DNA of 34,001 nt from Pedobacter sp. ASV17. Lineage in GTDB: Bacteria; Bacteroidota; Bacteroidia; Sphingobacteriales; Sphingobacteriaceae. Location: the NCBI RefSeq assembly GCF_016429065.1, contig NZ_JAELTX010000057.1, positions 1 through 34,001 on the forward strand, given 5' to 3'. Positions 22,569 to 30,169 of this stretch are shown piece by piece. Every line of letters begins with the position of its first letter. Position 1 is the first letter of the stretch. The notes under the pieces were generated by a model, which was not told the origin of the DNA, searched no databases, and saw only the letters and a list, made by a program, of their open reading frames with translations. Made by a program: the position numbers and the translations under genes.

Positions 22569-24200
22569 TTATTTCTTTTTTACCCCTTTTAAAATCATTA
22601 AACTTAAAGGGTTAATCACATAGCCGCTAATGTTGTTTTGCAACATCACTACCGATTGGTCATATAAAATAGGCACTACAGAAGCATTCTCTAATACCAT
22701 ATTGTCCATTTTGTGGTAAAGCTCGAAACGTTTCTTCGGATCGTTTTCATAATAGCTTTGCTCAAAAAGTTTGTCGAATTCCTTATTAAAATATCCCGTG
22801 TAGTTAGGGCCAAAGGGAACTTTGTTCTTAGAATAAAATACCGAAAGGTAATTCTCCCCATCTGGATAGTCGGCAATCCACGAACCTCTAAAAAAGCTCA
22901 CCTCGTTTTTCGACATCAAGTCTCTTAGGCTTGCACTAGGGCTCACATCAACCTTTGCCTTAATGCCAATGTTGCCCAGTTCCCCTTGAATAAATTCGAT
23001 CAGGTCTTTATAGGTGGTCGAAGTGCTCAATTTTATTTCTGGCATTCCTTTACCATTGGGAAAACCAGCTTCGGCTAGTAATTTAGCTGCTAACGCAGGA
23101 TTGTAATCGTAACCTTTTACTTTGGTGCTGTCGAAACCAGGCATCCCTCTAGGAATAAAGCCCGAAGTGGCTGGCGTACCAATGCTATTACGCAGGTATT
23201 TGATCAGCTTTTTACGGTCAATGGCGTAGTTAATCGCCTGTCTAACTTTTTTGAACCTTAACGGCGAGTTTTTAACAATGCTTTTGCTGGTATCTACCAA
23301 AATACCCACATATTCTGTACACAAATAAGCTCCCTTGATCAGTTGGAATTCACCTTTGTATTTACTGGTCATTTGACCGCTTTTGGTTAAAATATCATCG
23401 CGGTAGCTGCCATCAACACTGTAAAAGAAATCTAGGTCCTTTTTGAGGAAGTTCATGAAAGCACTTTGCTTATCGTTGATAAAGGTCACCTTTACCGCAT
23501 CTAAAAAAGGCATACGGTTACCACTGCTATCTTTTTCAAAATAGTTTTCGTTTTTAAGCAGTACCAATACCTCGTCTTCTTTCCAATATTTAAACTTAAA
23601 AGGTCCCGTACCCACAGGATGATTCCTAAAATCCTTTCCATAGTGTTCTACCACTTCCTTGGGAACAACCGAGCAATATTGAGCCGTCAATAAGTTCATA
23701 AAAGCAGGGAAGGGCTTTACTAGCGTTACTTGAAAGGTGCTGTCGTTTAAAGCCGTGAAGCTGCTACGGTCCTTTACCTTGTCGCTAAAAATCCATCCGC
23801 CCGAAGAAGCTACTTTAGGATCAATCAATCGGTAAAAACTATAAGCGAAATCCTCAGCCACTACCTTTCTGCCTTTACCATTCTTAAACAAGGGGTCATC
23901 CTGAAAAAATACGTCATTACGCAGGTTAAAGGTGTAAGTAAGTCCATCGGTAGAGATTTGCCAGGTTTTGGCAATGCAAGGAACCGTATTCAAGTCCTTA
24001 TCCACCTGTACCAAACCATTAAAAATTTGGTTAATCATCCAAACGGCATTTTGGTTACGAGCAAAAGCAGGATCTAATGAGGTAAGGTTCTGATCAAGGT
24101 TGATATTGAATACTTTCTTGTCGTTATCCTGATTGCTTTTACACGAGAATAGAAGAATGATACAGCAAAAACAAAATATATTGAGCTTAATGGTACGCAT
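22569..24200 (-). CDS. ABC transporter substrate-binding lipoprotein, peptide type (SBP_bac_5)
   Basis: 543 residues. A lipoprotein signal with CCIILLFSCKSN places it on a membrane. The rest is the two-lobed class C binding protein seen in OppA and DppA: an opening domain with LDQNLTSLDPAFARNQNAVW, a central domain containing LRFKKVRQAINYAIDRKKLI and FNKEFDKLFEQSYYEND, and an end with ASVVPILYDQSVVM. It would bind oligopeptides or similar ligands for an ABC importer, but no permease or ATPase genes lie nearby, so it may serve a transporter encoded elsewhere. The promoter box TAGTTTTG lies at 24273-24280 (minus). Confidence 0.9.
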   Translation of the reverse strand: MRTIKLNIFCFCCIILLFSCKSNQDNDKKVFNINLDQNLTSLDPAFARNQNAVWMINQIFNGLVQVDKDLNTVPCIAKTWQISTDGLTYTFNLRNDVFFQDDPLFKNGKGRKVVAEDFAYSFYRLIDPKVASSGGWIFSDKVKDRSSFTALNDSTFQVTLVKPFPAFMNLLTAQYCSVVPKEVVEHYGKDFRNHPVGTGPFKFKYWKEDEVLVLLKNENYFEKDSSGNRMPFLDAVKVTFINDKQSAFMNFLKKDLDFFYSVDGSYRDDILTKSGQMTSKYKGEFQLIKGAYLCTEYVGILVDTSKSIVKNSPLRFKKVRQAINYAIDRKKLIKYLRNSIGTPATSGFIPRGMPGFDSTKVKGYDYNPALAAKLLAEAGFPNGKGMPEIKLSTSTTYKDLIEFIQGELGNIGIKAKVDVSPSASLRDLMSKNEVSFFRGSWIADYPDGENYLSVFYSKNKVPFGPNYTGYFNKEFDKLFEQSYYENDPKKRFELYHKMDNMVLENASVVPILYDQSVVMLQNNISGYVINPLSLMILKGVKKK

Positions 24201-24235
24201 CGAAAAGGGAAATACTATTTTTGTACAGTTAGAAA

Positions 24236-24312
24236 CATTAAGAAGTTAAGGTACATTAAGTTTTCGAGGTAACAAAACTACTTTTTCTTAATATTGCCCA
24301 ATCCCTTAATGC
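24236..24312. repeat. Isolated CATTAAG / CTTAATG word cluster
   Basis: AACATTAAGAAGTTAAGGTA, then ACATTAAG, CTTAATATTG and CCCTTAATGCTTAA in about 75 bases. The words and their order match those in the tandem array at 3191-3706, as a single worn copy. It lies in the gap between divergent genes and overlaps the promoter box of the substrate-binding protein gene. Confidence 0.5.
24273..24280 (-). promoter_or_regulatory. Probable -7 box of the substrate-binding lipoprotein gene
   Basis: Minus strand TAGTTTTG fits TAnnTTTG, with transcription likely to start near 24266, about 66 bases before the ATG. Confidence 0.4.
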
Positions 24313-24345
24313 TTAATTTTTTTCGTAAACTAATAACATAAATAC

Positions 24346-24798
24346 ATGCCTTCTTTAAGTGAACTTATAAATGCCGAAAACAATGCAGAATTGCGAGAGG
24401 AATTGTTGGAACGTTTGGCCATTGTTGAACACAAAATCAAGTTCATGGACAAGGTGCCTGTTTGTTTTTTGGATACATTAGGTCAGCCCCATATCGAGTT
24501 GTCGTCTTTCGCCGAATTGGGCGGAGCCGTACTAACCACCTCGCCATTGGAAGCGGTTTACATTATTTTCCATGAGCAAGGAAGGCAACTTGGCGATTTA
24601 ATGAGGACAGCACCTGTATTGATGAGCGACGAATGGCCAGCGGTGAAATTTAACAGGGTTTGTCTTTTGGCAGATGACTATAAAACCAACAAAGCACTCG
24701 AGGGAGTTTTATTAGTCGAAGACATTGCCGAAATGATCCACCCAGGACATTTTATTTTTGGCTACGAAGGAGATAAATGGATTAGGTTTACGGTTTAG
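24346..24798 (+). CDS. Unknown protein resembling one lobe of a BtuF/FepB-type binding protein
   Basis: 150 residues, no signal peptide. The region from about 40 to 145 (VCFLDTLGQPHIELSSFAE, AVLTTSPLEAVYIIFHEQG, DEWPAVKFNRVCLLADDYKT, LEGVLLVEDIAEMIHPGHF) reads like the C-terminal lobe of class III periplasmic binding proteins, including the AVKNGRVY-like and LAEILHP-like ends. It lacks the other lobe and the secretion signal, so it should stay in the cytoplasm. Divergent from the peptide-type binding protein, 145 bases away. The lobe match is mine by eye and moderate; a stand-alone domain with a new role is as likely as a relic. Confidence 0.65.
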   Translation: MPSLSELINAENNAELREELLERLAIVEHKIKFMDKVPVCFLDTLGQPHIELSSFAELGGAVLTTSPLEAVYIIFHEQGRQLGDLMRTAPVLMSDEWPAVKFNRVCLLADDYKTNKALEGVLLVEDIAEMIHPGHFIFGYEGDKWIRFTV

Positions 24799-24800
24799 TT

Positions 24801-24843
24801 GGAGCAAGGATAAAGGAGCAAGGAATAAAGATAAAGAAGCAAA
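24801..24843. repeat. Short word repeat (GGAGCAAGGATAAAG type)
   Basis: GGAGCAAGGATAAAGGAGCA, then GGAATAAAGATAAAGAAGCA and AAGATGC: words of 6-9 bases repeated with small changes. Another of the low-complexity intergenic word families in this window. Confidence 0.6.
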
Positions 24844-24892
24844 GATGCTAATTGCTTAAAGAGATTGTTTAGTAACATAAAATAGCTGCTGT

Positions 24893-25960
24893 ATGAAAAA
24901 AATATTATTGTTTTTATTGATGCTTTCCTCTTTTGGCTTTGCCCAAACTGTTCCTAAATTAGATAAGGAGATTGCCGAAAAGCTTTCTGTGTTACCGCTA
25001 GGTTGCATGGATAAGGAATATCCTAATAAAACGGCACATAGCATTAATTCGGCGGCCGATGCTAAATTGACTCCTGCCGAATTACATCCAGCATTTTACG
25101 GTTGTTTCGATTGGCATAGTTCGGTACACGGACATTGGATGTTGGTGCATTTGTTGCGTACTTATCCAAACCTCAAAAACAAGGAAGAGATCATTGCCAA
25201 GCTTAACAAGACACTTACCCTGCAAAATATGCAGGCCGAAGCCGACTATTTTCAGAAATATGAGTTGGCCAAAATATTTGAACGTACTTACGGCTGGGCC
25301 TGGTTGCTAAAACTAGATCAGGAGCTGTACGAATGGGATAACCCGATGGCAAAAAAATGGCATGCCGCACTACAACCATTAACCAAACAAATTTTAGAGC
25401 TTTGGAAGGCTTATTTGCCTAAACAAACTTATCCAAACCGTACGGGTGTACATGGCAATACTGCCTTTGCTTTGGTATTTGCCATCGATTGGGCACGGGC
25501 GGTAAATGATAAGCTTTTTGAAGTACAGTTAATGGATAAAGCCAAAGCCTTTTATCTAGATAACCAAAAAACACCCGCCTATATGGAGCCAGATGGTGCT
25601 GACTTTTTTTCGCCAAGTTTGGAAATAGCCGATTTGATGAGACGGGTTTTGGCTAAAGATGATTTTATCAAATGGTTCGATAATTTCTATGAAGAAAGAA
25701 GTATCAAGCGCATTAGTGAAATGCCAATTGTTAGTGATCTAAGTGATTATCAAACCGTGCATTTGGTTGGTCTGTCATTTACTAGAGCTTGGTGCATGAA
25801 AGGTGTTGCCGCTCAGCTTCCAAAAAGCCATCCTCTTAAGAAACATTTTGAAGATACCGCTAATCATTTCTTGGCCAATGCCCTGCCTTTGATCTTTAAG
25901 GGGAATTATGGTGGCGACCATTGGCTGGCCTCGTTTGCGGTTTATGCGTTAGCGAAATAA
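24893..25960 (+). CDS. DUF2891 family secreted protein
   Basis: 355 residues. Signal peptide ILLFLLMLSSFGFAQ, cleaved near residue 18. The family stretch AFYGCFDWHSSVHGHW (about 67-82) with conserved Asp, Trp and two His is unmistakable, followed by several helical segments (YGWAWLLKLDQELYEWDN, RTGVHGNTAFALVFAIDWAR, EPDGADFFSPSLEIADLMRR) that suggest an alpha/alpha barrel like that of some glycoside hydrolases. A final GNYGGDHWLASFAVYAL motif matches the same family. The enzymatic role is unproven. It is separated by repeats from the convergent FMN reductase gene. Confidence 0.85.
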   Translation: MKKILLFLLMLSSFGFAQTVPKLDKEIAEKLSVLPLGCMDKEYPNKTAHSINSAADAKLTPAELHPAFYGCFDWHSSVHGHWMLVHLLRTYPNLKNKEEIIAKLNKTLTLQNMQAEADYFQKYELAKIFERTYGWAWLLKLDQELYEWDNPMAKKWHAALQPLTKQILELWKAYLPKQTYPNRTGVHGNTAFALVFAIDWARAVNDKLFEVQLMDKAKAFYLDNQKTPAYMEPDGADFFSPSLEIADLMRRVLAKDDFIKWFDNFYEERSIKRISEMPIVSDLSDYQTVHLVGLSFTRAWCMKGVAAQLPKSHPLKKHFEDTANHFLANALPLIFKGNYGGDHWLASFAVYALAK

Positions 25961-26300
25961 GTACTAGTAGCTAGGAACTAGGAATTAGTAATTAGGAGCT
26001 AGGTTCAGTTAACCAGTTAAACGATTAACCTGAGCTAGGAGCTAGTGGTTAGTAGCTAGTAATTAGGGGCTAGGTTCAGTTAAACAATTAAACAATTAAC
26101 CAAATAGGGATTAGGAGCTAGTGGTTAGTAGCTAGTAGTTAGTTTTCAGTTAAACAATTAATCAGTTAAACAATTAACCTGAGTTAGGAACTAGGAATTA
26201 GTAATTAGGGGCTAGGTTCAGTTAAACGATTAAACAATTACCAAATAAAGGGTTTGTGCTAGGGCTTCAGTTAACCAATTAAACGATTAAACAATTAACC
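25961..26300. repeat. Low-complexity repeat field of TTAG/CTAG and AATTAACC words
   Basis: The whole gap is built from two word sets: GAGCTAGG, GAACTAGG, GAATTAG and GTAATTAGG on one side, CAGTTAAAC, GATTAAAC and AATTAACC on the other, alternating about five times. A longer unit containing GGAACTAGGAATTAGTAATT occurs near 25974 and again near 26187. It is followed by ACTTTCCGACTTTCCGTCTT (26319-26339), yet another word repeat. There is no coding potential. It probably arose by slippage and local copying. Confidence 0.85.
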
Positions 26301-26352
26301 TGAGCTAGTGGCTCGGCCAACTTTCCGACTTTCCGTCTTTCTACTTTTTCGA

Positions 26353-26874
26353 CTAATAAGCAATAAACTTATCCATCTGTTGTTCGGTGAATTTTAACGT
26401 ATCTTCTTTAAAGAGTTCGTCGTTTTCGTTAATTTCCTGTTTAATGTAGGAGATGTGCAAACGTAACGGCATTACATGTAAATGCAGATAGGCGCAAACG
26501 CCATTAAAATGTTCAATTCCTCGGATATTGCCATATTTGCCAGAGGAGATGCCTACCAAGCAAGCCTTTTTATCGTAAAAACTTTCAGGGAAAGCACAGG
26601 CATCAATCAACGCTTTTAATACCCCGGGATAGCTGCCATTATACTCGGGAATCACAAACAAAAATTTGCTGGTGTTGGTCATCAATTCCTGTATCTTTTC
26701 GAAGGTTTCAGATTTTTTTCCATATAAATCTTCGGCAATAAAATTTGCTGGAAGATCTTTTAAATCAAGCAAGGAGGTTTGTAAGCCCTTTTTAGCCAGT
26801 TCTTTTTGATAATATTTAGCAACTTTTAGCGTATTGCTATTGGTTCTGTTAGTGCCGGCGATGATGGTTACCAT
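26353..26874 (-). CDS. NADPH-dependent FMN reductase family protein
   Basis: 173 residues from the ATG at 26874, a flavodoxin-fold enzyme. IIAGTNRTNSNTLKVAKYY is the FMN phosphate-binding loop (GTNR-NSNT), and LFVIPEYNGSYPGVLKALID is the family's PEYNGSxPGxLKxxID core. GISSGKYGNIRGIEHFNGV closes the flavin pocket. Members reduce FMN, quinones, azo compounds or chromate using NAD(P)H. The longer frame from 26907 (MCFTHLINNF) adds 11 residues that do not fit the family. No operon partner. Confidence 0.9.
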   Translation of the reverse strand: MVTIIAGTNRTNSNTLKVAKYYQKELAKKGLQTSLLDLKDLPANFIAEDLYGKKSETFEKIQELMTNTSKFLFVIPEYNGSYPGVLKALIDACAFPESFYDKKACLVGISSGKYGNIRGIEHFNGVCAYLHLHVMPLRLHISYIKQEINENDELFKEDTLKFTEQQMDKFIAY

Positions 26875-27040
26875 GGGAAAATTGTTAATAAGATGTGTAA
26901 AACACAAACAGCACCGATACTAATATTTAGTTTTAGTTTGTATCTTAGCTAATTGTTAAAAAATGCCTAAACATCACAAAAATAGCATTTTTTCAAGATT
27001 TTTAGTTTAAAATTAAGCCATTACAAGTTGTGGCGTTTTC

Positions 27041-27051
27041 AAGGAGAATAA
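27041..27051 (+). promoter_or_regulatory. Strong Shine-Dalgarno site for parA
   Basis: AAGGAG lies 5 bases before the ATG at 27052. That is unusual here, since most genes in the window lack a clear site. Confidence 0.5.
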
Positions 27052-27855
27052 ATGAGTAAGATAATTGCTTTAGCAAACCAAAAAGGAGGAGTAGGTAAAA
27101 CCACTTCATCTATTAATTTAGCAGCTAGTTTGGCCGTTTTGGAATATAGAACGCTTTTGGTTGACGCAGACCCACAGGCTAACTCTACTTCGGGCATTGG
27201 CTTTGACCCAAGAAACATCAAGAACAGCATTTACGAATGCATTATCAATGATGTAGAACCATCAGAGGCCATTGTTAAAACGGAAACGCCAAACCTCGAA
27301 TTGCTGCCAGCACACATTGATTTAGTAGGTGCCGAAATCGAGATGATTAACTTGACCAACCGTGAGTATAAAATGAAAGCGGTATTGGACAAGGTAAGGG
27401 ATCAATATGATTTTATCATTATTGATTGTTCTCCATCATTGGGTTTAATTACCATTAATTCCTTAACTGCTGCCGATTCGGTAATTATTCCGGTTCAATG
27501 TGAGTATTTCGCATTAGAAGGTTTAGGTAAATTATTGAATACCATTAAAATTGTACAAAACAGGTTAAACCCAGCTTTGGAAATAGAAGGAATTCTTTTA
27601 ACCATGTACGATGTGAGGTTACGTTTATCTAACCAAGTAGTTGAAGAGGTAAAAACGCATTTCCAAGATCTGGTATTCGAAACCATTATTCAGCGTAATA
27701 CTCGTTTAAGTGAGGCTCCAAGCTATGGTATATCGGTTATTATGCACGATGCCAACAGTAAAGGCGCAATCAACTATTTAAACTTAGCAAGAGAAATTGT
27801 TCGTAAAAACGGATTGCTTGATGCAGAGCAAGAAGTAAAAACAGCAAGTATTTAA
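27052..27855 (+). CDS. parA: Chromosome partitioning ATPase ParA (Soj)
   Basis: 267 residues. The deviant Walker A KGGVGKTTSSINLA begins near residue 11, Walker A' is LLVDADPQANSTSGIGF, and Walker B is DFIIIDCSPSLGLI. The C-terminal part has TMYDVRLRLSNQVVEEVK and RNTRLSEAPSYG, typical of the chromosomal Soj group (short, without the N-terminal helix-turn-helix of plasmid ParA). It forms ATP-dependent dimers on the nucleoid and moves ParB-parS complexes to separate origins. First gene of a tight five-gene run, nine bases ahead of parB. Confidence 0.95.
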   Translation: MSKIIALANQKGGVGKTTSSINLAASLAVLEYRTLLVDADPQANSTSGIGFDPRNIKNSIYECIINDVEPSEAIVKTETPNLELLPAHIDLVGAEIEMINLTNREYKMKAVLDKVRDQYDFIIIDCSPSLGLITINSLTAADSVIIPVQCEYFALEGLGKLLNTIKIVQNRLNPALEIEGILLTMYDVRLRLSNQVVEEVKTHFQDLVFETIIQRNTRLSEAPSYGISVIMHDANSKGAINYLNLAREIVRKNGLLDAEQEVKTASI

Positions 27856-27864
27856 CATATATAG

Positions 27865-28767
27865 ATGACATCTTTTCAAAGAAAAACCGGATTAGGCAAA
27901 GGATTAAGTGCTCTTTTGGATGACAATGAAACGGTAAATGCCGTTAAGCCTGCCGTAGAACCTACTGCACCAGCAGCACCGCAAGTAGGCAGTATTAGCC
28001 ATATTAGCCTCGCTGATATTGAAACAAACCCTTATCAGCCGCGTACTGAATTTGATCAAGTAGCCCTTAATGAGTTAGCTGATTCAATTAAAGTACAAGG
28101 ATTGATCCAGCCTATAACCGTACGTAAAAACGGTGATAAGTACCAATTGATTTCTGGTGAGCGTAGATTTAGAGCCTCTAAACTTGCTGGCTTAACAGAA
28201 ATTCCAGCTTATATTCGTACCGCCGATAACCAACAGATGTTGGAAATGGCATTGATCGAAAACATACAGCGTGAAAATTTAAATGCCATTGAAGTGGCTT
28301 TGAGTTTTCAGCAAATGATAGATGAATGTAACCTAAAGGCCGAGCAATTAGGGGAGCGTGTAGGTAAAAACCGTACAACAGTTGCCAACTATCTACGTTT
28401 GTTAAAATTGCCTCCAGCTATTCAAGCTTCTATCCGCGACAATAAAATATCTATGGGACATGCCCGTGCACTTATTTCTGTGGATGATGAAGAAAAACAG
28501 CTTTTTATCCATCAAGAAATTATTGATAAAGGACTTTCTGTACGTAAAGTAGAAGAACTGGTGCGTGGTATTCATCAAGTACACGTAAAAGCACCAGTTA
28601 AGGTGGAAGCAGTTTCTTTTGAATACCAAAAGCTACAGAATGATTTGGCCTCAAAATTTGCGACCAACGTTAAGCTAAAGGTAAAAGACAATGGCAAAGG
28701 AGCTATTGAAATTCCTTTTGTAAGTAACGACGATCTTAATCGAATTTTAGAACTGTTAGATTGGTAA
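27865..28767 (+). CDS. parB: Chromosome partitioning protein ParB
   Basis: 300 residues. It begins RKTGLGKGLSALLDD, the ParA-interacting N-terminus. The CTP-binding/Srx-like domain has NPYQPRTEFDQVALNELADS, IQPITVRKNGDKYQLI and GERRFRAS, followed by the parS-reading helix-turn-helix (LGERVGKNRTTVANYLRLLK). The C-terminal part dimerises. ParB binds parS, slides as a CTP clamp and loads SMC. The stop and the next start overlap as TAATG, so translation is coupled. I did not find a parS-like TGTTTCACGTGAAACA in the window. Confidence 0.95.
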   Translation: MTSFQRKTGLGKGLSALLDDNETVNAVKPAVEPTAPAAPQVGSISHISLADIETNPYQPRTEFDQVALNELADSIKVQGLIQPITVRKNGDKYQLISGERRFRASKLAGLTEIPAYIRTADNQQMLEMALIENIQRENLNAIEVALSFQQMIDECNLKAEQLGERVGKNRTTVANYLRLLKLPPAIQASIRDNKISMGHARALISVDDEEKQLFIHQEIIDKGLSVRKVEELVRGIHQVHVKAPVKVEAVSFEYQKLQNDLASKFATNVKLKVKDNGKGAIEIPFVSNDDLNRILELLDW

Positions 28768-29429
28768 TGCGAGCATTATTGCTTTCTGTAATCCTTTGTT
28801 TCGCATTTGCCCAGGTAAATGCGCAGAAACCTGTGAGCCCTGCAAAGCAAGATACAACCGCTAAATTAGATACCATTGCTCCAGCAAAATATGTAAACCA
28901 AGGCAAAATTGCTGGGAAAAAGGCAGTGTATCGATCATTGATGTTCCCTGGACTTGGACAGATGTATAATTATGGCTTGGTGGTGGATGACGTAAAGAAT
29001 GGTAGGACTGAGGGCAAAAGAATTGGCCAAAAAATTTACCTTATTGGTAAAATTGCGGCTATCTATGCAGGAGGAACCATTTTAGTAATGTCGTATATAG
29101 ATAACAACAATAATTACAAACTATTTTTACGAGAACTTCAGTATCGTCAATTAAATGGTGTGCCAAATCCCGAAAATGGCTTAGATCGATATGATGTTAA
29201 CGGACTTACTTTAGCAAAGAGTATCTACAAACGTAACCGAGAAGTCGTATTGATTTCCTTGGTGGGTTTATACGGGCTGAACGTTTTGGACGCCTATGTA
29301 ACTGCCCGTTTAAAATATTTCAACGTTGACGAGAGCTTATCTATCAAGATATCGCCTTCTATCATCAATACAAACACTATGTACGGACTTAACATTGCGC
29401 CGGCATTAAAACTTACGCTTAGATTATGA
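28767..29429 (+). CDS. DUF5683 family protein
   Basis: 220 residues from the ATG at 28767, one base into the parB stop; the in-frame TTG upstream lies inside parB. Signal peptide LLLSVILCFAFAQVNAQ. The family core is YRSLMFPGLGQMYN, with a further hydrophobic segment AAIYAGGTILVMSYI and a second at VVLISLVGLYGLNVLDAYV. It is probably an inner-membrane or envelope protein. The ATG of dapB overlaps its stop by 4 bases (ATGA). Its place between parB and dapB is, as far as I recall, conserved in Bacteroidota, but the function is unknown. Confidence 0.85.
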   Translation: MRALLLSVILCFAFAQVNAQKPVSPAKQDTTAKLDTIAPAKYVNQGKIAGKKAVYRSLMFPGLGQMYNYGLVVDDVKNGRTEGKRIGQKIYLIGKIAAIYAGGTILVMSYIDNNNNYKLFLRELQYRQLNGVPNPENGLDRYDVNGLTLAKSIYKRNREVVLISLVGLYGLNVLDAYVTARLKYFNVDESLSIKISPSIINTNTMYGLNIAPALKLTLRL

Positions 29430-30166
29430 AGATAGCGCTTTTAGGCTATGGCAAAATGGGCCAAATTATCGAACGTTTTTCCCTAGAGCGAGGGCACGAA
29501 ATTGTGCTTAAAATTGGAATCGAAAATCTGGATGATTTAACTGTTGACAATTTGGAGAAGGCTGATGTAGCCATCGACTTTAGTGCACCACATGCCGCAG
29601 TAGACAATATTTATAAATGCTTTGAGGCTAATGTGCCTGTGGTAGTAGGCACTACAGGCTGGTATGGTGAACTGCAACGAATTAAAAATGATTGCCAAGC
29701 CAGTAACAATACCTTACTTTATGGCTCTAACTTTAGCATTGGAGTCAATATCTTTTTCCATTTGAATAAAGTGTTGGCCAAGCTAATGAACAATTATCCA
29801 GCTTATGAGGTGCAAGTCGAAGAAATACACCACACCCAAAAATTAGATGCACCAAGTGGTACGGCCATGACCATTGCAGAAGGTATTATTGAAGAGATGG
29901 ACAATAAAAAGGAGTGGGTTAACGAATTGGAAGGAACGCCGATTTCAGAAAAGTTAAGAAATGACCAACTCCTTATTGAATCGCTTAGGATAGAGAATGT
30001 GCCTGGAACGCATACCGTGGTATACAGTTCAGAAGTTGATGATATTGAGATTAAACACACTGCACACAGTAGGGCAGGTTTTGCTTTGGGTGCAGTAGTA
30101 GCCGCCGAATGGTTGCAAAATAAAAAAGGTTTTTACAGCATAGCTGATATATTTAATTTTAAATAG
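29426..30166 (+). CDS. dapB: 4-hydroxy-tetrahydrodipicolinate reductase
   Basis: 246 residues, the NAD(P)H-dependent second step of the diaminopimelate/lysine pathway after DapA. The Rossmann start is LLGYGKMGQ (5-13), with VGTTGWYGEL as the second nucleotide-side motif. The catalytic stretch is EEIHHTQKLDAPSGTA with H135, H136 and K139. It ends with FALGAVVAAEWLQNKKGFYS, as in the family. The length is a little short compared with E. coli (273) but usual for Bacteroidota. It overlaps the DUF5683 gene by 4 bases and lies 3 bases before lepB copy 1, so all five genes are probably one transcript. Confidence 0.96.
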   Translation: MKIALLGYGKMGQIIERFSLERGHEIVLKIGIENLDDLTVDNLEKADVAIDFSAPHAAVDNIYKCFEANVPVVVGTTGWYGELQRIKNDCQASNNTLLYGSNFSIGVNIFFHLNKVLAKLMNNYPAYEVQVEEIHHTQKLDAPSGTAMTIAEGIIEEMDNKKEWVNELEGTPISEKLRNDQLLIESLRIENVPGTHTVVYSSEVDDIEIKHTAHSRAGFALGAVVAAEWLQNKKGFYSIADIFNFK

Positions 30167-30169
30167 GAA

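Noticed and set aside
22569..24798. A complete ABC importer locus
   Set aside because: Only a substrate-binding protein and a lobe-like protein are present; no permease or ATPase gene lies in the window.
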